Source: an uncultured Mycoplasmatota bacterium
Lineage (GTDB): Bacteria > Bacillota_I > Bacilli_A > RF39 > UBA660
Length of the DNA stretch: 52,626 nt
Assembly (NCBI GenBank): GCA_900546715.1
Contig: UREA01000010.1
Location: 1 to 52,626, forward strand
Reading direction: 5' to 3'
The notes under the pieces were generated by a model. That model saw only the letters and a program-made list of their open reading frames with translations. It had not been told where the DNA came from and did no database searches. Position numbers and translations under genes: made by a program. This document shows, piece after piece, positions 32,695-41,494 of the stretch; the stretch's first letter is position 1, and every line of letters begins with the position of its first letter.

Positions 32695-33636
32695 TTAACT
32701 ACATGTATAACCTTGAGCTTCTAATTCAAATTTCATTACTTTAGCATCTGTGTTTAGTGGATAATATATATCATTATTAAATGTACCTTCAACAACAGTT
32801 CTTAAATTAATATTTGTTACAAAATACATGTTAGTATCATCTGTTGAAACATTAGAACTTACTCCACTAATAGTGCTATAAGTTGCTGCTAAAGTCTGAT
32901 ATGTACCATAAAAAACATTATAATTTGGATCAGTTATTGGTACAACATAATTATCTATTATAGAAAACACTTGGTTGTTATTTAATGAATATGTTACTGA
33001 TTCATAATCTTTTGTACACACTAATATTGCATTACCTAATTCATCTGCTTCAGCTACAAATGCCGGATATTCTTCTTCAGAGATTTCTAAAAATGCTACT
33101 TCTGTTATACCAGTTGCTGTAATATTGTAATTTACATCTATGCTTGCTCCAGCATTTATAATATTATTAGTTACTTTTATTCTTTCAAGCAATGTATCAG
33201 AACCTTCAGTATCTGTGCTATATAAATTCAAATAATAATGCATTTCATTTAAATCAAGTACTTCTGTTCCATTATTTGTAATAGTAAAGTTTATTGTATT
33301 ATCAGCTACTACAAAATTACTCAATGTTAAATTATCTACTGTAAAACTTAAATCAGCAGTTAAAGTATATTTTTGAATTTCTGGAGCTTCATCTTCATTA
33401 TTTTGATTGTCATCTTTATCATCATCATTACCTGGAGTTACAATTTCATTTGGAATTTCAATATCTAATCCTAATTTTTGACTAACAAAAGCAGTTATCT
33501 CCGGTAAATATATTGCTGCAGCTATAAGGGCCGCAAAGATTAGAAGAAGCCATATCATACTACCACGTTTTACTTTTTTGGTAGCTAAAACTGTCGGCGT
33601 TAATTCTTCATCAACAATTACAACTTTTTTTGCCAT
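32695..33636 (-). CDS. Membrane-anchored surface protein of unknown function
   Basis: A cytoplasmic Lys-rich start is followed by one span (SMIWLLLIFAALIAAAIYLP). An acidic Asp/Asn linker (GNDDDKDDNQNNEDEAPE) and a beta-rich outer domain of about 230 residues come next (LTLSNFVVADNTINFTITNNGTEVLDLNEM), in the style of DUF4352/FxLYD-like sandwiches. Two Cys are in the outer part (CTKDYES, and the C-terminal YTCS). It is cotranscribed with scpAB by spacing. Function is unknown. Confidence 0.65.
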   Translation of the reverse strand: MAKKVVIVDEELTPTVLATKKVKRGSMIWLLLIFAALIAAAIYLPEITAFVSQKLGLDIEIPNEIVTPGNDDDKDDNQNNEDEAPEIQKYTLTADLSFTVDNLTLSNFVVADNTINFTITNNGTEVLDLNEMHYYLNLYSTDTEGSDTLLERIKVTNNIINAGASIDVNYNITATGITEVAFLEISEEEYPAFVAEADELGNAILVCTKDYESVTYSLNNNQVFSIIDNYVVPITDPNYNVFYGTYQTLAATYSTISGVSSNVSTDDTNMYFVTNINLRTVVEGTFNNDIYYPLNTDAKVMKFELEAQGYTCS

Positions 33637-33697
33637 AATGCACCATCCCGTTTCATTCTCTATATAAATTATACTATATTTAGAGAATTATTTAAAG

Positions 33698-33722
33698 AAA
33701 AAATTCTAGTTTTCACTAGAAT
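33698..33722 (-). terminator. Terminator overlapping the end of the thioredoxin-like gene
   Basis: On the minus strand ATTCTAGT-GAAA-ACTAGAAT is followed by six T. The hairpin includes the last codons and the TAG stop. Confidence 0.8.
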
Positions 33723-34410
33723 CTTCACTACTTGAATCAATTACTTCTAAATAATATTCTTTTAAAGTGGCTTTTTCTTCATCTGTTAGCTCTCTATAAA
33801 CATCTTCTTGTGTATCAACTGTTTTTTCATGCATTGCTATTACATCATTATCTTTAATTGCTGCAAATGTTGGAGAATATAATCTATTTACTCCAGTATC
33901 ATATCTATTACCAGCTTCATCTAAAACATAATATCTTTCTAAGTTATCACTAAAGAATGCTAAAATATCATAATAAGCATCACTACCATCTTTAGTTTTT
34001 TCCGGAGGCCAACTAACAGCATATTCATCACGAATATCTTCAATATCTACATAGTATACTTTAGTTATTCCTCTTTCTTTTAAAGCTTCAATTAATACTT
34101 CAATAGAATTACGCATTAATGGTTCTGTTGCATAACCAAATAAGATGAAACAATCTTCATTATGCATTATATCAACAATTTCTTTAGAAGTTTTATATAT
34201 AAATGGATTATCTTCTGGTATCGTAACTTCAATTAACTTACCTGCTTCACCTTCATAACTTGCCCCATTATAACTTTCAAATTCTTGTTTAAACTTTTGG
34301 GCATCACTTAAAACAACTTCCTTTTTATTAAGAATTAAAAATGCACAAAAACCAATAACAAGTATGGCACAAACACCAATTATTATAAACATTATTTTAT
34401 TACTTTTCAT
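33706..34410 (-). CDS. Thioredoxin-fold membrane protein lacking the CxxC
   Basis: An N-terminal span (IMFIIIGVCAILVIGFCAFLIL) is followed by an outer domain that parallels the protein at 2170. Shared features are DAQKFKQEFES / DAEKFAEEYPS, DNPFIYKTSKEIVDIM / DNVFTYATVDEIIDVL, ILFGYATEP / VYLGFPECQ and the SPTFAAIKDNDVIA / VPAVIFVNNGTIVG strand. The C-x-x-C is replaced (ATEPLMRN), so it cannot do thiol exchange. It may be a scaffold or binding protein. Confidence 0.7.
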   Translation of the reverse strand: MKSNKIMFIIIGVCAILVIGFCAFLILNKKEVVLSDAQKFKQEFESYNGASYEGEAGKLIEVTIPEDNPFIYKTSKEIVDIMHNEDCFILFGYATEPLMRNSIEVLIEALKERGITKVYYVDIEDIRDEYAVSWPPEKTKDGSDAYYDILAFFSDNLERYYVLDEAGNRYDTGVNRLYSPTFAAIKDNDVIAMHEKTVDTQEDVYRELTDEEKATLKEYYLEVIDSSSEDSSEN

Positions 34411-34450
34411 CTACTACACCCTCATTCATACTATCATACTTACTTTTCTT

Positions 34451-35125
34451 TTACAAGTAATTTTTTTCATTATTAAATTCTTTATCTACTAAAAATTCAT
34501 GAATTATTTCTTCTTCATTTTCAACATTTAATTCTTCAATTCTATCAACTCTTAATTTTTCACTAATAAGAATCGCTTCAACTTTTTTAACGGCCGCATC
34601 TAGATTATCATTGACTACGACATAATTATAGTTATTTATTTCATTAATCTCATTATAAGCAACTTTAAATCTTTTTATTATTTGTTCATTATTTTCCATG
34701 CCTCTTGCTTTAATTCTTTTTTTAACCTCACTCATTGATGGGGCCATAATAAATATTAATATTGCTTGGGGATATAAAGCTTTTACTTGCCTAGCGCCTT
34801 GTACATCTATTTCTAATATACAATCTTTGCCACTATCAAGTATTTTTTGCACTTCCGCTTTTGGTGTTCCATAATATGCTCCATATTGCACTCTTGCATA
34901 TTCTAGAAAATCGCCATTTTTTATTTTGTCTTCAAATTCTTCTTTAGTTACAAAATAATAATCTTTACCATCAATTTCATTTTCCCGTTTTTCACGAGAT
35001 GTATAAGAAATTGATAAGGCTACATCATCAATATTTTCTAACAACTTCTTTATTACTGTTCCTTTACCAGCACAAGTTGTACCAGATATAATTATTAAAT
35101 CACCTTGAGTTTTAGTTTTAATCAT
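34451..35125 (-). CDS. gmk: Guanylate kinase
   Basis: This enzyme phosphorylates GMP to GDP. ATG 35125 has AGAGGGAT upstream. The GMP-binding parts are intact (SYTSREKRENEIDGKDYYFV, then GDFLEYARVQYGAYYGTP and ILEIDVQGARQVK). The P-loop is SGTTCAGKGT instead of the usual SGPSGxGKGT but keeps G-x4-G-K. A C-terminal extension of about 25 residues is acidic. A transcribed RNA with its own promoter and terminator lies 40 bp upstream. Confidence 0.92.
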   Translation of the reverse strand: MIKTKTQGDLIIISGTTCAGKGTVIKKLLENIDDVALSISYTSREKRENEIDGKDYYFVTKEEFEDKIKNGDFLEYARVQYGAYYGTPKAEVQKILDSGKDCILEIDVQGARQVKALYPQAILIFIMAPSMSEVKKRIKARGMENNEQIIKRFKVAYNEINEINNYNYVVVNDNLDAAVKKVEAILISEKLRVDRIEELNVENEEEIIHEFLVDKEFNNEKNYL

Positions 35126-35170
35126 GTTATCCCTCTTTTCTTTTTTATCTATTATAACAATATTTTCAAT

Positions 35171-35281
35171 TAAAAAAAAGAAGATTTTAACATCTTCTTG
35201 ATATTTAGAAAGGAGGTGATTTGATATCTCCACTAAAAAACGAATATCCAATCACACAAAAGAGTAGCTAACTCCTTTGTA
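35171..35281 (-). ncRNA. Small RNA upstream of gmk with an anti-Shine-Dalgarno copy
   Basis: This RNA of about 110 nt follows a near-ideal promoter and ends at AAGAAGAT-GTTAAA-ATCTTCTT plus T-run. It contains ATCACCTCCTTTCTA (35220 down to 35206), identical to the 3' end of bacterial 16S rRNA. The copy is paired in a long hairpin: AAAGGAG with CTCCTTT, and GTGATTGGATAT with ATATCAAATCAC (one mismatch), with a 16-nt bulge on the 5' side. It could be a gmk leader controlled by attenuation, or a free RNA that binds ribosome sites. I do not recognise a described family. Confidence 0.6.
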
Positions 35282-35287
35282 TCAAGT

Positions 35288-35316
35288 ATTATACAATATA
35301 ATTTAGCAAAATGCAA
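35288..35316 (-). promoter_or_regulatory. Promoter of the small RNA / gmk
   Basis: On the minus strand a -35 TTGCAT (35311-35316) and a perfect -10 TATAAT (35288-35293) are separated by exactly 17 bp. It lies directly after the trxB terminator. Confidence 0.8.
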
Positions 35317-35317
35317 G

Positions 35318-35341
35318 AAAAAAAGAAGCCTAAGCTTCATT
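35318..35341 (-). terminator. trxB terminator
   Basis: On the minus strand GAAGC-TTAG-GCTTC is followed by seven T. It overlaps the last codons of trxB and the -35 region of the next promoter. Confidence 0.75.
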
Positions 35342-36232
35342 TTTCAAGTAATCTATTACATTTAGAGCTGCAATAGTGCCATCATTCATAGCTGTTGTAA
35401 GCTGACGAACCCGTTTTTCTCTAACATCTCCCGCAACAAATATGCCGGGGATATTAGTTGTACATTCTTCACTTGATTTAATATAATTATTACTATCAAG
35501 TTCAATTAAATTACTAAATTCTTTTGTTTCTGGTATTTGGCCAATTGACATAAATACACCAGATACTTCTAAAGTTTGTTCACCATCTTTAGTTTTAATA
35601 ACTATTCCGTTGAGTTCATCATCACCTAAATACTTGATAACATTAGATTCATATAATATTTTAATATTTTCTTTTTCTAATAATTCATCAATTACTGATG
35701 CTTCACCTTTTAGGGTATTTGAACGAACTATTAAATAAACGACTTTTGCAATACTACTTAAATATATGGCATTAATTATGGCAGTATTGGCTCCCCCTAC
35801 TACTGCAACAACTTTATCTTTGTAAAATGCGCCATCACAAACTGTACAAAATGATAAGCCATTACCTAAATATTTTTCTTCCATATCTAAATTTAGAGTA
35901 TTATAGTGGGTTCCTGTTGCTATGATTATTGATTTAGTTTCATATACTCCTTCATCAGTAATAACTTCTTTTATTTTACCATTTTTGATACTATGAACCT
36001 CTTCAATATCGATTACGCCACCAAGATTAGTTACTTGTTCATAAAGGCTATCAGCAAGAGCTGCCCCACTGATAGATTTAAATCCGGGGTAATTTTCAAC
36101 TCTTGCTGATGATGCAATTTTCCCTCCGATAGATTCTTTTTCTAATATTTTTATTTTTTTATTTTCGCGGAGCAAATAGATAGCTGCGGTTAAGCCTGCT
36201 GGACCTGCGCCGATAATTATGCAGTCACACAT
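35330..36232 (-). CDS. trxB: Thioredoxin reductase
   Basis: This FAD/NADPH enzyme of 300 residues has an N-terminal dinucleotide fold (CDCIIIGAGPAGLTAAIYLLRENK), the redox pair C-x-x-C (SFCTVCDGAFYKDK) and GIFVAGDVREKRVRQLTTAMNDG for FAD. The NADPH domain reads VVAVVGGANTAIINAIYL; GGANTA in place of the usual GGGxSA(x)E(E) is somewhat diverged. The start overlaps the nrdD stop by 16 bp, so it is translated with the NrdD-redoxin fusion and probably reduces that redoxin domain. Confidence 0.92.
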   Translation of the reverse strand: MCDCIIIGAGPAGLTAAIYLLRENKKIKILEKESIGGKIASSARVENYPGFKSISGAALADSLYEQVTNLGGVIDIEEVHSIKNGKIKEVITDEGVYETKSIIIATGTHYNTLNLDMEEKYLGNGLSFCTVCDGAFYKDKVVAVVGGANTAIINAIYLSSIAKVVYLIVRSNTLKGEASVIDELLEKENIKILYESNVIKYLGDDELNGIVIKTKDGEQTLEVSGVFMSIGQIPETKEFSNLIELDSNNYIKSSEECTTNIPGIFVAGDVREKRVRQLTTAMNDGTIAALNVIDYLKNEA

Positions 36233-38592
36233 TCTTTACTTCCTAAATATTTTTTAATATCAGATACATTAGAGTATTTTTCTACTTTACCATCCTTTAC
36301 AACCACTAATGTTGGAGCTTGTTTAATACCTAAATCTTTACTTAATTCTGCTTCTTTTTCGGCATCGATAGTTTCATATTTTATTTTTTTCTTATCAAGT
36401 AAACCTTTGGCTACTTTGCAGTTTGGACAATCTTTTCTAGTAAATAACATTATACCATCTTTTAATTCATTTTTTTTACAATTATCATGAGACTTGCAAC
36501 AACCTTCATGAGTTAAATGAGAATTATTTAAATCATATACTTTACGATTTTTATATTCTTCAGCTTTACCGTCATTCCAGTTTTTAACAGGTCTGTAGTA
36601 TCCGGTGATTCTACTATAAACTTCAGTTTCTTTACCACAAATTGGACAAGTAAATTCTTCACCATTAATATAACCATGAGTTGCACATACTGAATATGTT
36701 GGTGATAATGTATAATAAGGTAACTTGTAGTTTTCAGCAATCTTTCTAACTAAATTAGCTGCAGCCTTCCAATCAGTTAATCTTTCCCCTAAAAAGGCAT
36801 GGAATACTGTACCAGATGTATAAAGTGTTTGTAGTTCATCTTGAATATCTAGAGCTTTAAAGATATCATCAGTATATCCTACTGGTAAGTGGGAACTATT
36901 TGTATAATATGGAGTATGATCTGGTTCACTAGCAGTTATGATATCTGGATATAATTCTTTATCATGTTTGGCAAAACGATAAGTAGTTGATTCTGCTGGT
37001 GTTGCTTCTAGGTTATATAGATCTCCATATTCTTCTTGATAGTCACTTAATTTTTCTCTCATAAAGTTTAGAACATCTTTAGCAAATTTTTGAGTTTTTT
37101 CATTAGTTAAATCTGCTCTTAACCATTTAGCATTTAGGCCAACTTCATTCATACCAATTAAACCAATTGTTGAGAAGTGGTTATTAAATGAGCCAAGATA
37201 TCTCTTAGTATAAGGATATAATCCTTCATCAAGTAATTTAGTTATTACATTTCTCTTTATTTTTAAGCTTCTTGCTGCAACATTCATTAGTTTTTCAAGT
37301 CTGTCATAGAAATCTTTTTCATCTTCAGCAAGGTAAGCAATTCTTGGTAAGTTAATTGTTACAACCCCGATTGAACCAGTTGATTCACCACTACCAAAGA
37401 AACCACCAGATTTTTTACGAAGTTCTCTTAGATCCAAACGAAGACGACAACACATAGAACGAACATCACTTGGTTCCATATCACTATTAATGTAATTTGA
37501 GAAATATGGTGTACCGTATTTGGCAGTCATTTCAAATAATAATTTATTATTTTCGGTTTCACTCCAGTCAAAATCTTTAGTTATAGAATATGTTGGAATT
37601 GGGTATTGGAATCCTCTACCATTAGCATCTCCTTCAATCATTACTTCGATAAATGCTTTATTAACCATATCCATTTCTTTTTGACAATCTTTATATTTAA
37701 AATCTACTTCTTTGCCGCCGATGATACAATTAAGTTCAGCAAGGTCATTTGGAACAGTCCAATCTAGGGTAATATTAGTAAATGGTGCTTGAGTTCCCCA
37801 ACGGCTAGGAGTATTTACACCATAGATAAATGATTGAACACATTGTTTTACTTCATAATAATCTAAGTTATCAATTTTAACAAATGGTGCAAGGTAAGTA
37901 TCAAATGATGAGAATGCTTGAGCACCCGCCCATTCATTTTGCATGATACCTAAGAAATTTACCATTTGATTACATAATGTTGATAAGTGTTTAGCAGGTG
38001 ATGAAGTAATTTTTCCTGGAACACCACCAAGGCCTTCTTGAATAAGTTGTTTTAAACTCCAACCAGCACAATAACCTGTAAGCATTGATAAATCATGTAA
38101 GTGAATTGCCCCACTTCTATGAGCACTTGCTATTTCTTCATCATATACTTCACTTAACCAGTAATTTGCAGTAATTGCCCCACTATTGCTTAAAATTAAA
38201 CCTCCGACAGAATAAGTAACTGTTGAATTTTCTTTAACGCGCCAATCAGTAACATTGATATAGCTATTAACAACATCTTTATAATCAAGTAATGTTGATT
38301 TCATATTACGCATTTTTTCATGTTGCTTACGATATAAAATATAACTTTTAGCAACATCGCCATATCCGGCAGCACTAAGTACTGCTTCAACGCTATCTTG
38401 GATATCTTCAACAGATACAATGTTGTTTTTTAGTTTTGGTTCAAAATCTGCTGTAACCTTTAGAGCTAGAAAATCAATGACATTATCATCAAATTTCCTA
38501 TCCACTGAATCAAATGCTTTTTTATTAGCACTATCAATTTTGTTATTATCAAAGCTGACAATTTTTCCTTCTCTTTTTCTAACTTTATACAT
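36217..38592 (-). CDS. nrdD: Anaerobic ribonucleotide reductase fused to a redoxin domain
   Basis: This class III enzyme reduces ribonucleoside triphosphates with a glycyl radical. Order: ATP-cone (1-95, VRKREGKIVSFDNNKI); catalytic barrel with the thiyl Cys in LTGYCAGWSL near residue 180 and SMCCRL; Zn ligands CATHG...CPICG near 635-653; glycyl-radical region RITGYYRP near 662. It then has a Cys-rich linker and an extra thioredoxin/glutaredoxin-like domain (from about 714, LFTRKDCPNCKVAKGLLDKK, with APTLVVVKDG). Ordinary NrdD ends after the radical loop. Redoxin-dependent NrdD enzymes are known, so the fused domain is probably its own reductant, recharged by TrxB. ATG 38592 has GGAGGAGG upstream. 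Confidence 0.93.
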   Translation of the reverse strand: MYKVRKREGKIVSFDNNKIDSANKKAFDSVDRKFDDNVIDFLALKVTADFEPKLKNNIVSVEDIQDSVEAVLSAAGYGDVAKSYILYRKQHEKMRNMKSTLLDYKDVVNSYINVTDWRVKENSTVTYSVGGLILSNSGAITANYWLSEVYDEEIASAHRSGAIHLHDLSMLTGYCAGWSLKQLIQEGLGGVPGKITSSPAKHLSTLCNQMVNFLGIMQNEWAGAQAFSSFDTYLAPFVKIDNLDYYEVKQCVQSFIYGVNTPSRWGTQAPFTNITLDWTVPNDLAELNCIIGGKEVDFKYKDCQKEMDMVNKAFIEVMIEGDANGRGFQYPIPTYSITKDFDWSETENNKLLFEMTAKYGTPYFSNYINSDMEPSDVRSMCCRLRLDLRELRKKSGGFFGSGESTGSIGVVTINLPRIAYLAEDEKDFYDRLEKLMNVAARSLKIKRNVITKLLDEGLYPYTKRYLGSFNNHFSTIGLIGMNEVGLNAKWLRADLTNEKTQKFAKDVLNFMREKLSDYQEEYGDLYNLEATPAESTTYRFAKHDKELYPDIITASEPDHTPYYTNSSHLPVGYTDDIFKALDIQDELQTLYTSGTVFHAFLGERLTDWKAAANLVRKIAENYKLPYYTLSPTYSVCATHGYINGEEFTCPICGKETEVYSRITGYYRPVKNWNDGKAEEYKNRKVYDLNNSHLTHEGCCKSHDNCKKNELKDGIMLFTRKDCPNCKVAKGLLDKKKIKYETIDAEKEAELSKDLGIKQAPTLVVVKDGKVEKYSNVSDIKKYLGSKECVTA

Positions 38593-38610
38593 ATTCATCC
38601 TCCTCCATTT

Positions 38611-39297
38611 TCACGATAAAGCTCGAATTTCCACATTAGGAAACAAATCTTTCAAATATTTATCTATAAATAATAGTTCCTCACGACTAAAGCCATGTAA
38701 ACTATGATTTAACACGTTCTCACTATCTTCAAAGTTTTGCAAGTAGTATTTGGCATCTCCTACAAGCTTGCAAATACTTACAATATCATCTAGACTATGC
38801 ATCTCTTTAATGATAGTAGTCCGAAATTCATAATCTATTTTACTTGCTTTTAATATTTCTATACTTTTCTTTATATTATCTAAATTTATCTTTTTACCAG
38901 CTGTAATGTTATATTTATTAAAAATATTTTTAATATCCATGGCAACATAATCAACTAAATCCTCATCAATTAATTCTTGAAGCACTTTAGGATTTCCTCC
39001 ATTAGTATCAAGTTTTACAAGCAAACCTAAATCTTTTATTTTTTTGATAAAACCTTTAAGATCTTTTTGAACTGTTGGCTCTCCTCCAGTGATTACAACA
39101 CCATCTAAAATATTCTTTCTTAAATTTAGATATTCAAATATTTCTTCTTCACTAAATTCTCCAGTATTAGTTATTGGTATTAAACTAGAATTTTGACAAA
39201 AGGGACATTCAAAGTTACACCCTTGAGTAAATATCTCACAAGCAACTTTCCCTGGATAATCTAGCAAAGTTACTTTTTGGACTCCTGCAATATTCAT
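38611..39297 (-). CDS. nrdG: Anaerobic RNR activating enzyme, radical SAM
   Basis: This enzyme makes the glycyl radical on NrdD. The radical SAM cluster motif is C-x3-C-x2-C (TQGCNFECPFCQNSSLIP), with GGEPT for SAM and LDTNGGNP in the barrel. The length of 228 is that of the longer NrdG2-type activases (N-terminus MNIAGVQKVTLLDYPGKVAC). It lies 18 bp before nrdD and overlaps the pseudoenzyme gene by four bases. Confidence 0.93.
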   Translation of the reverse strand: MNIAGVQKVTLLDYPGKVACEIFTQGCNFECPFCQNSSLIPITNTGEFSEEEIFEYLNLRKNILDGVVITGGEPTVQKDLKGFIKKIKDLGLLVKLDTNGGNPKVLQELIDEDLVDYVAMDIKNIFNKYNITAGKKINLDNIKKSIEILKASKIDYEFRTTIIKEMHSLDDIVSICKLVGDAKYYLQNFEDSENVLNHSLHGFSREELLFIDKYLKDLFPNVEIRALS

Positions 39298-41234
39298 ACA
39301 TTTAACCTCATAACTTTTATTTTAGCACTACTCGCCTTTTTTAGTTCTTCTTCTATTTTTGCTTTATTTTTATTTGTGTTAATAACTAGGTTATATGAAC
39401 AAATACTTTGATATTTAGCAAAATATTTATATTTTTGAGTTTCATCTAGTTTATTAATATAATTACTAATGCTACCATAACTATCTTTCTTTAGAATATC
39501 TAAATTACCATACATTGTTTTATCTAAAGTAAGTAAATGTTTATTTACCCCATTATTACTCTCTTCACTTAAAACAAAATTTAATTTTAAATCATTGGTG
39601 TATTTTTCTATTCTCTCATTCATGAATTTAACTATATCTAAACCTAAATCTAATATCTTTTTTTCATTAGTATCATTAAGTAGTGATATACAAGCTTCCA
39701 TTAACCCCGAAAAACTAATGTTCAAAGTACCATTTCTTAGAACTTTTCGAACTCTTTTTTTATCTTCTAGTTTCCATGTATCATATAATATATTATTATT
39801 TAAAATATAATTATAATTTTCTTTATAAAGACTAGCTTGTAATTCATATCTTTGAACTAAAGCACTCTTACTAAGTTCTAGGCACTCATCTAATTCTTCA
39901 TAAAAAGATGCCATATCATCTATTTTATATTTAAGACCAAGTCTAGCTAAATTAATAGTTACTGTTGATAATTTTATTTTACCTCGGGCTGTATCTTCCC
40001 CATTAATATTTTTGTTGATAAGTAAAGAGTTACTCAAAGTATCTATCGTATCACTATAAGTATTATTATTTAAGAATAAGACTATTATATCTAACCTATT
40101 ATATAATTCATCAATTAAATAATTAAAATCTCCTACTTTACAAATAGTTGTAATATTTGTATTTTTTATTTTATTTAATACTTTAAAATATATTTCTTTA
40201 AATATATTAGATTCATAACAATCACTAGGACTTAAACTAATATTTACTTTATTACTAGCAATCTTATATGTTTTTTCATTAAAATATGTTAATAATTCCG
40301 TAATACTCTCTTCTAAACTTTTTAAAATATTTTCTATTGTAATATCATATACTTCATTAAATATTTCTCTACTTCTTTCACTTTTTAGAAAATCTATATA
40401 ATTATCAACATCTAATTTCATTGTTTTTTCATTACTAATTTTTGTTTGCAAAGAAGCAATATCAATAAATTCTAACAATCCACAAACTTTAAAAAACATT
40501 TCTAAATTACTTATAAATTTTTGATTAAATTCATAAATCATAATATCCTTATAAATAATATCTAGATCCATAATTGTTTGTTCCCCATACTGTTCTTCTT
40601 TAAAGTTATTAATTGCATCAATTATTTTTAATGTTGATGCCGCTATATCGGTATTACTAATAAAACTTAAATCAATTATTGCTGAAGATGTAGTTTTTAG
40701 AGCATAAGACTTAATATCTTCAATATATATTCGCCCTTCTTCATGAGCCCTGTTATATTTTGATTCTAGTAAATAAGCTCTAGCAAATTCTTGGGAAACT
40801 GTTTTACCAAAGTTAAGCATCAAATCAATCGGTTTATTCTCTTGATAATTTTTAGCATTTAACCCAATTTTCTCAACAGCTTTAACAAATTTATGCTGTT
40901 CTTTTACGGAGAATGCCTCACGGGATGCCGCTCTTTGCAAACGATATTCATTAAATCTTTGATATACCTCGTTGTATCCACATTTCTTAAGGGTATTTTC
41001 TATTATGTCTTGAATGTCTTCAACATTAATGGTCTTTCTTGTTTCATAAACAGATACGATATAATCCAGTACTTGATTATATACTTTGTTTATTTTCTTT
41101 TCATTATTAGCTTCTTCATCAACACTATCAAAGGCCTGTTTTATTGCTATAGCTATTTTGACACTGTTGAAAGTTACTCTTTGACCACTACGCTTGACAA
41201 CAACTAAATTTTCTAACACTCCATTTTCTTTCAT
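39294..41234 (-). CDS. Catalytically dead NrdD paralogue with ATP-cone
   Basis: About 646 residues, from ATG 41234 (GAGGGTAG upstream). The N-terminal ATP-cone is good (VVKRSGQRVTFNSVKIAIAI ... VEDIQDIIENTLKKCGYNEV). The rest aligns by eye with the NrdD next door: AHEEGRIYIEDIKSYALKTTSSAI against AHRSGAIHLHDLSMLTGYCAG, and KLSTVTINLARLGLKY against IGVVTINLPRIAYLA. The active-site Cys is replaced by Thr/Ser. The Zn finger and glycyl-radical tail are absent; it ends SSAKIKVMRLNV. The frame is long and intact, so it is maintained. It may be a regulatory or structural partner of NrdD. Confidence 0.8.
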   Translation of the reverse strand: MKENGVLENLVVVKRSGQRVTFNSVKIAIAIKQAFDSVDEEANNEKKINKVYNQVLDYIVSVYETRKTINVEDIQDIIENTLKKCGYNEVYQRFNEYRLQRAASREAFSVKEQHKFVKAVEKIGLNAKNYQENKPIDLMLNFGKTVSQEFARAYLLESKYNRAHEEGRIYIEDIKSYALKTTSSAIIDLSFISNTDIAASTLKIIDAINNFKEEQYGEQTIMDLDIIYKDIMIYEFNQKFISNLEMFFKVCGLLEFIDIASLQTKISNEKTMKLDVDNYIDFLKSERSREIFNEVYDITIENILKSLEESITELLTYFNEKTYKIASNKVNISLSPSDCYESNIFKEIYFKVLNKIKNTNITTICKVGDFNYLIDELYNRLDIIVLFLNNNTYSDTIDTLSNSLLINKNINGEDTARGKIKLSTVTINLARLGLKYKIDDMASFYEELDECLELSKSALVQRYELQASLYKENYNYILNNNILYDTWKLEDKKRVRKVLRNGTLNISFSGLMEACISLLNDTNEKKILDLGLDIVKFMNERIEKYTNDLKLNFVLSEESNNGVNKHLLTLDKTMYGNLDILKKDSYGSISNYINKLDETQKYKYFAKYQSICSYNLVINTNKNKAKIEEELKKASSAKIKVMRLNV

Positions 41235-41367
41235 TTTCTCTACCCTCAAATCCATTATAACAAAGATATAAAAATATGCAATGTTTTTTTTTTAGTTTTT
41301 TTTAAAAATTTTTTGGTAATTTTATTTTTCCTCTGATTTTTTCCTAAAAAAAACATTTTTTTTTTTT

Positions 41368-41395
41368 ATTTTATTTTTTTGTCAATATATGTCAA
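41368..41395 (-). promoter_or_regulatory. Probable promoter of the nrd operon
   Basis: On the minus strand a -35 TTGACA (41390-41395) and a -10 TAAAAT (41368-41373) are 16 bp apart. They lie about 130 bp before the first gene, in a very T/A-rich leader (long T-runs at 41283-41375). No clear NrdR box was found. Confidence 0.45.
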
Positions 41396-41494
41396 TTAAC
41401 AATACTTTTACATTTACTTTCACCCCAACCTATCGGGCAGTAAAAATAGCGAAAAACACTTGACTCTCTAGCCAACTTATGGTAATATAGTTAT

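Noticed and set aside
39595..41207. Two plus-strand open frames opposite the NrdD paralogue
   Set aside because: Composition is that of antisense to a coding frame, with no ribosome site; the minus frame has clear NrdD similarity.
41283..41380. Poly-T tracts as terminators or a replication origin
   Set aside because: No hairpin precedes the T-runs and no DnaA boxes are visible; it is treated as an AT-rich promoter region.
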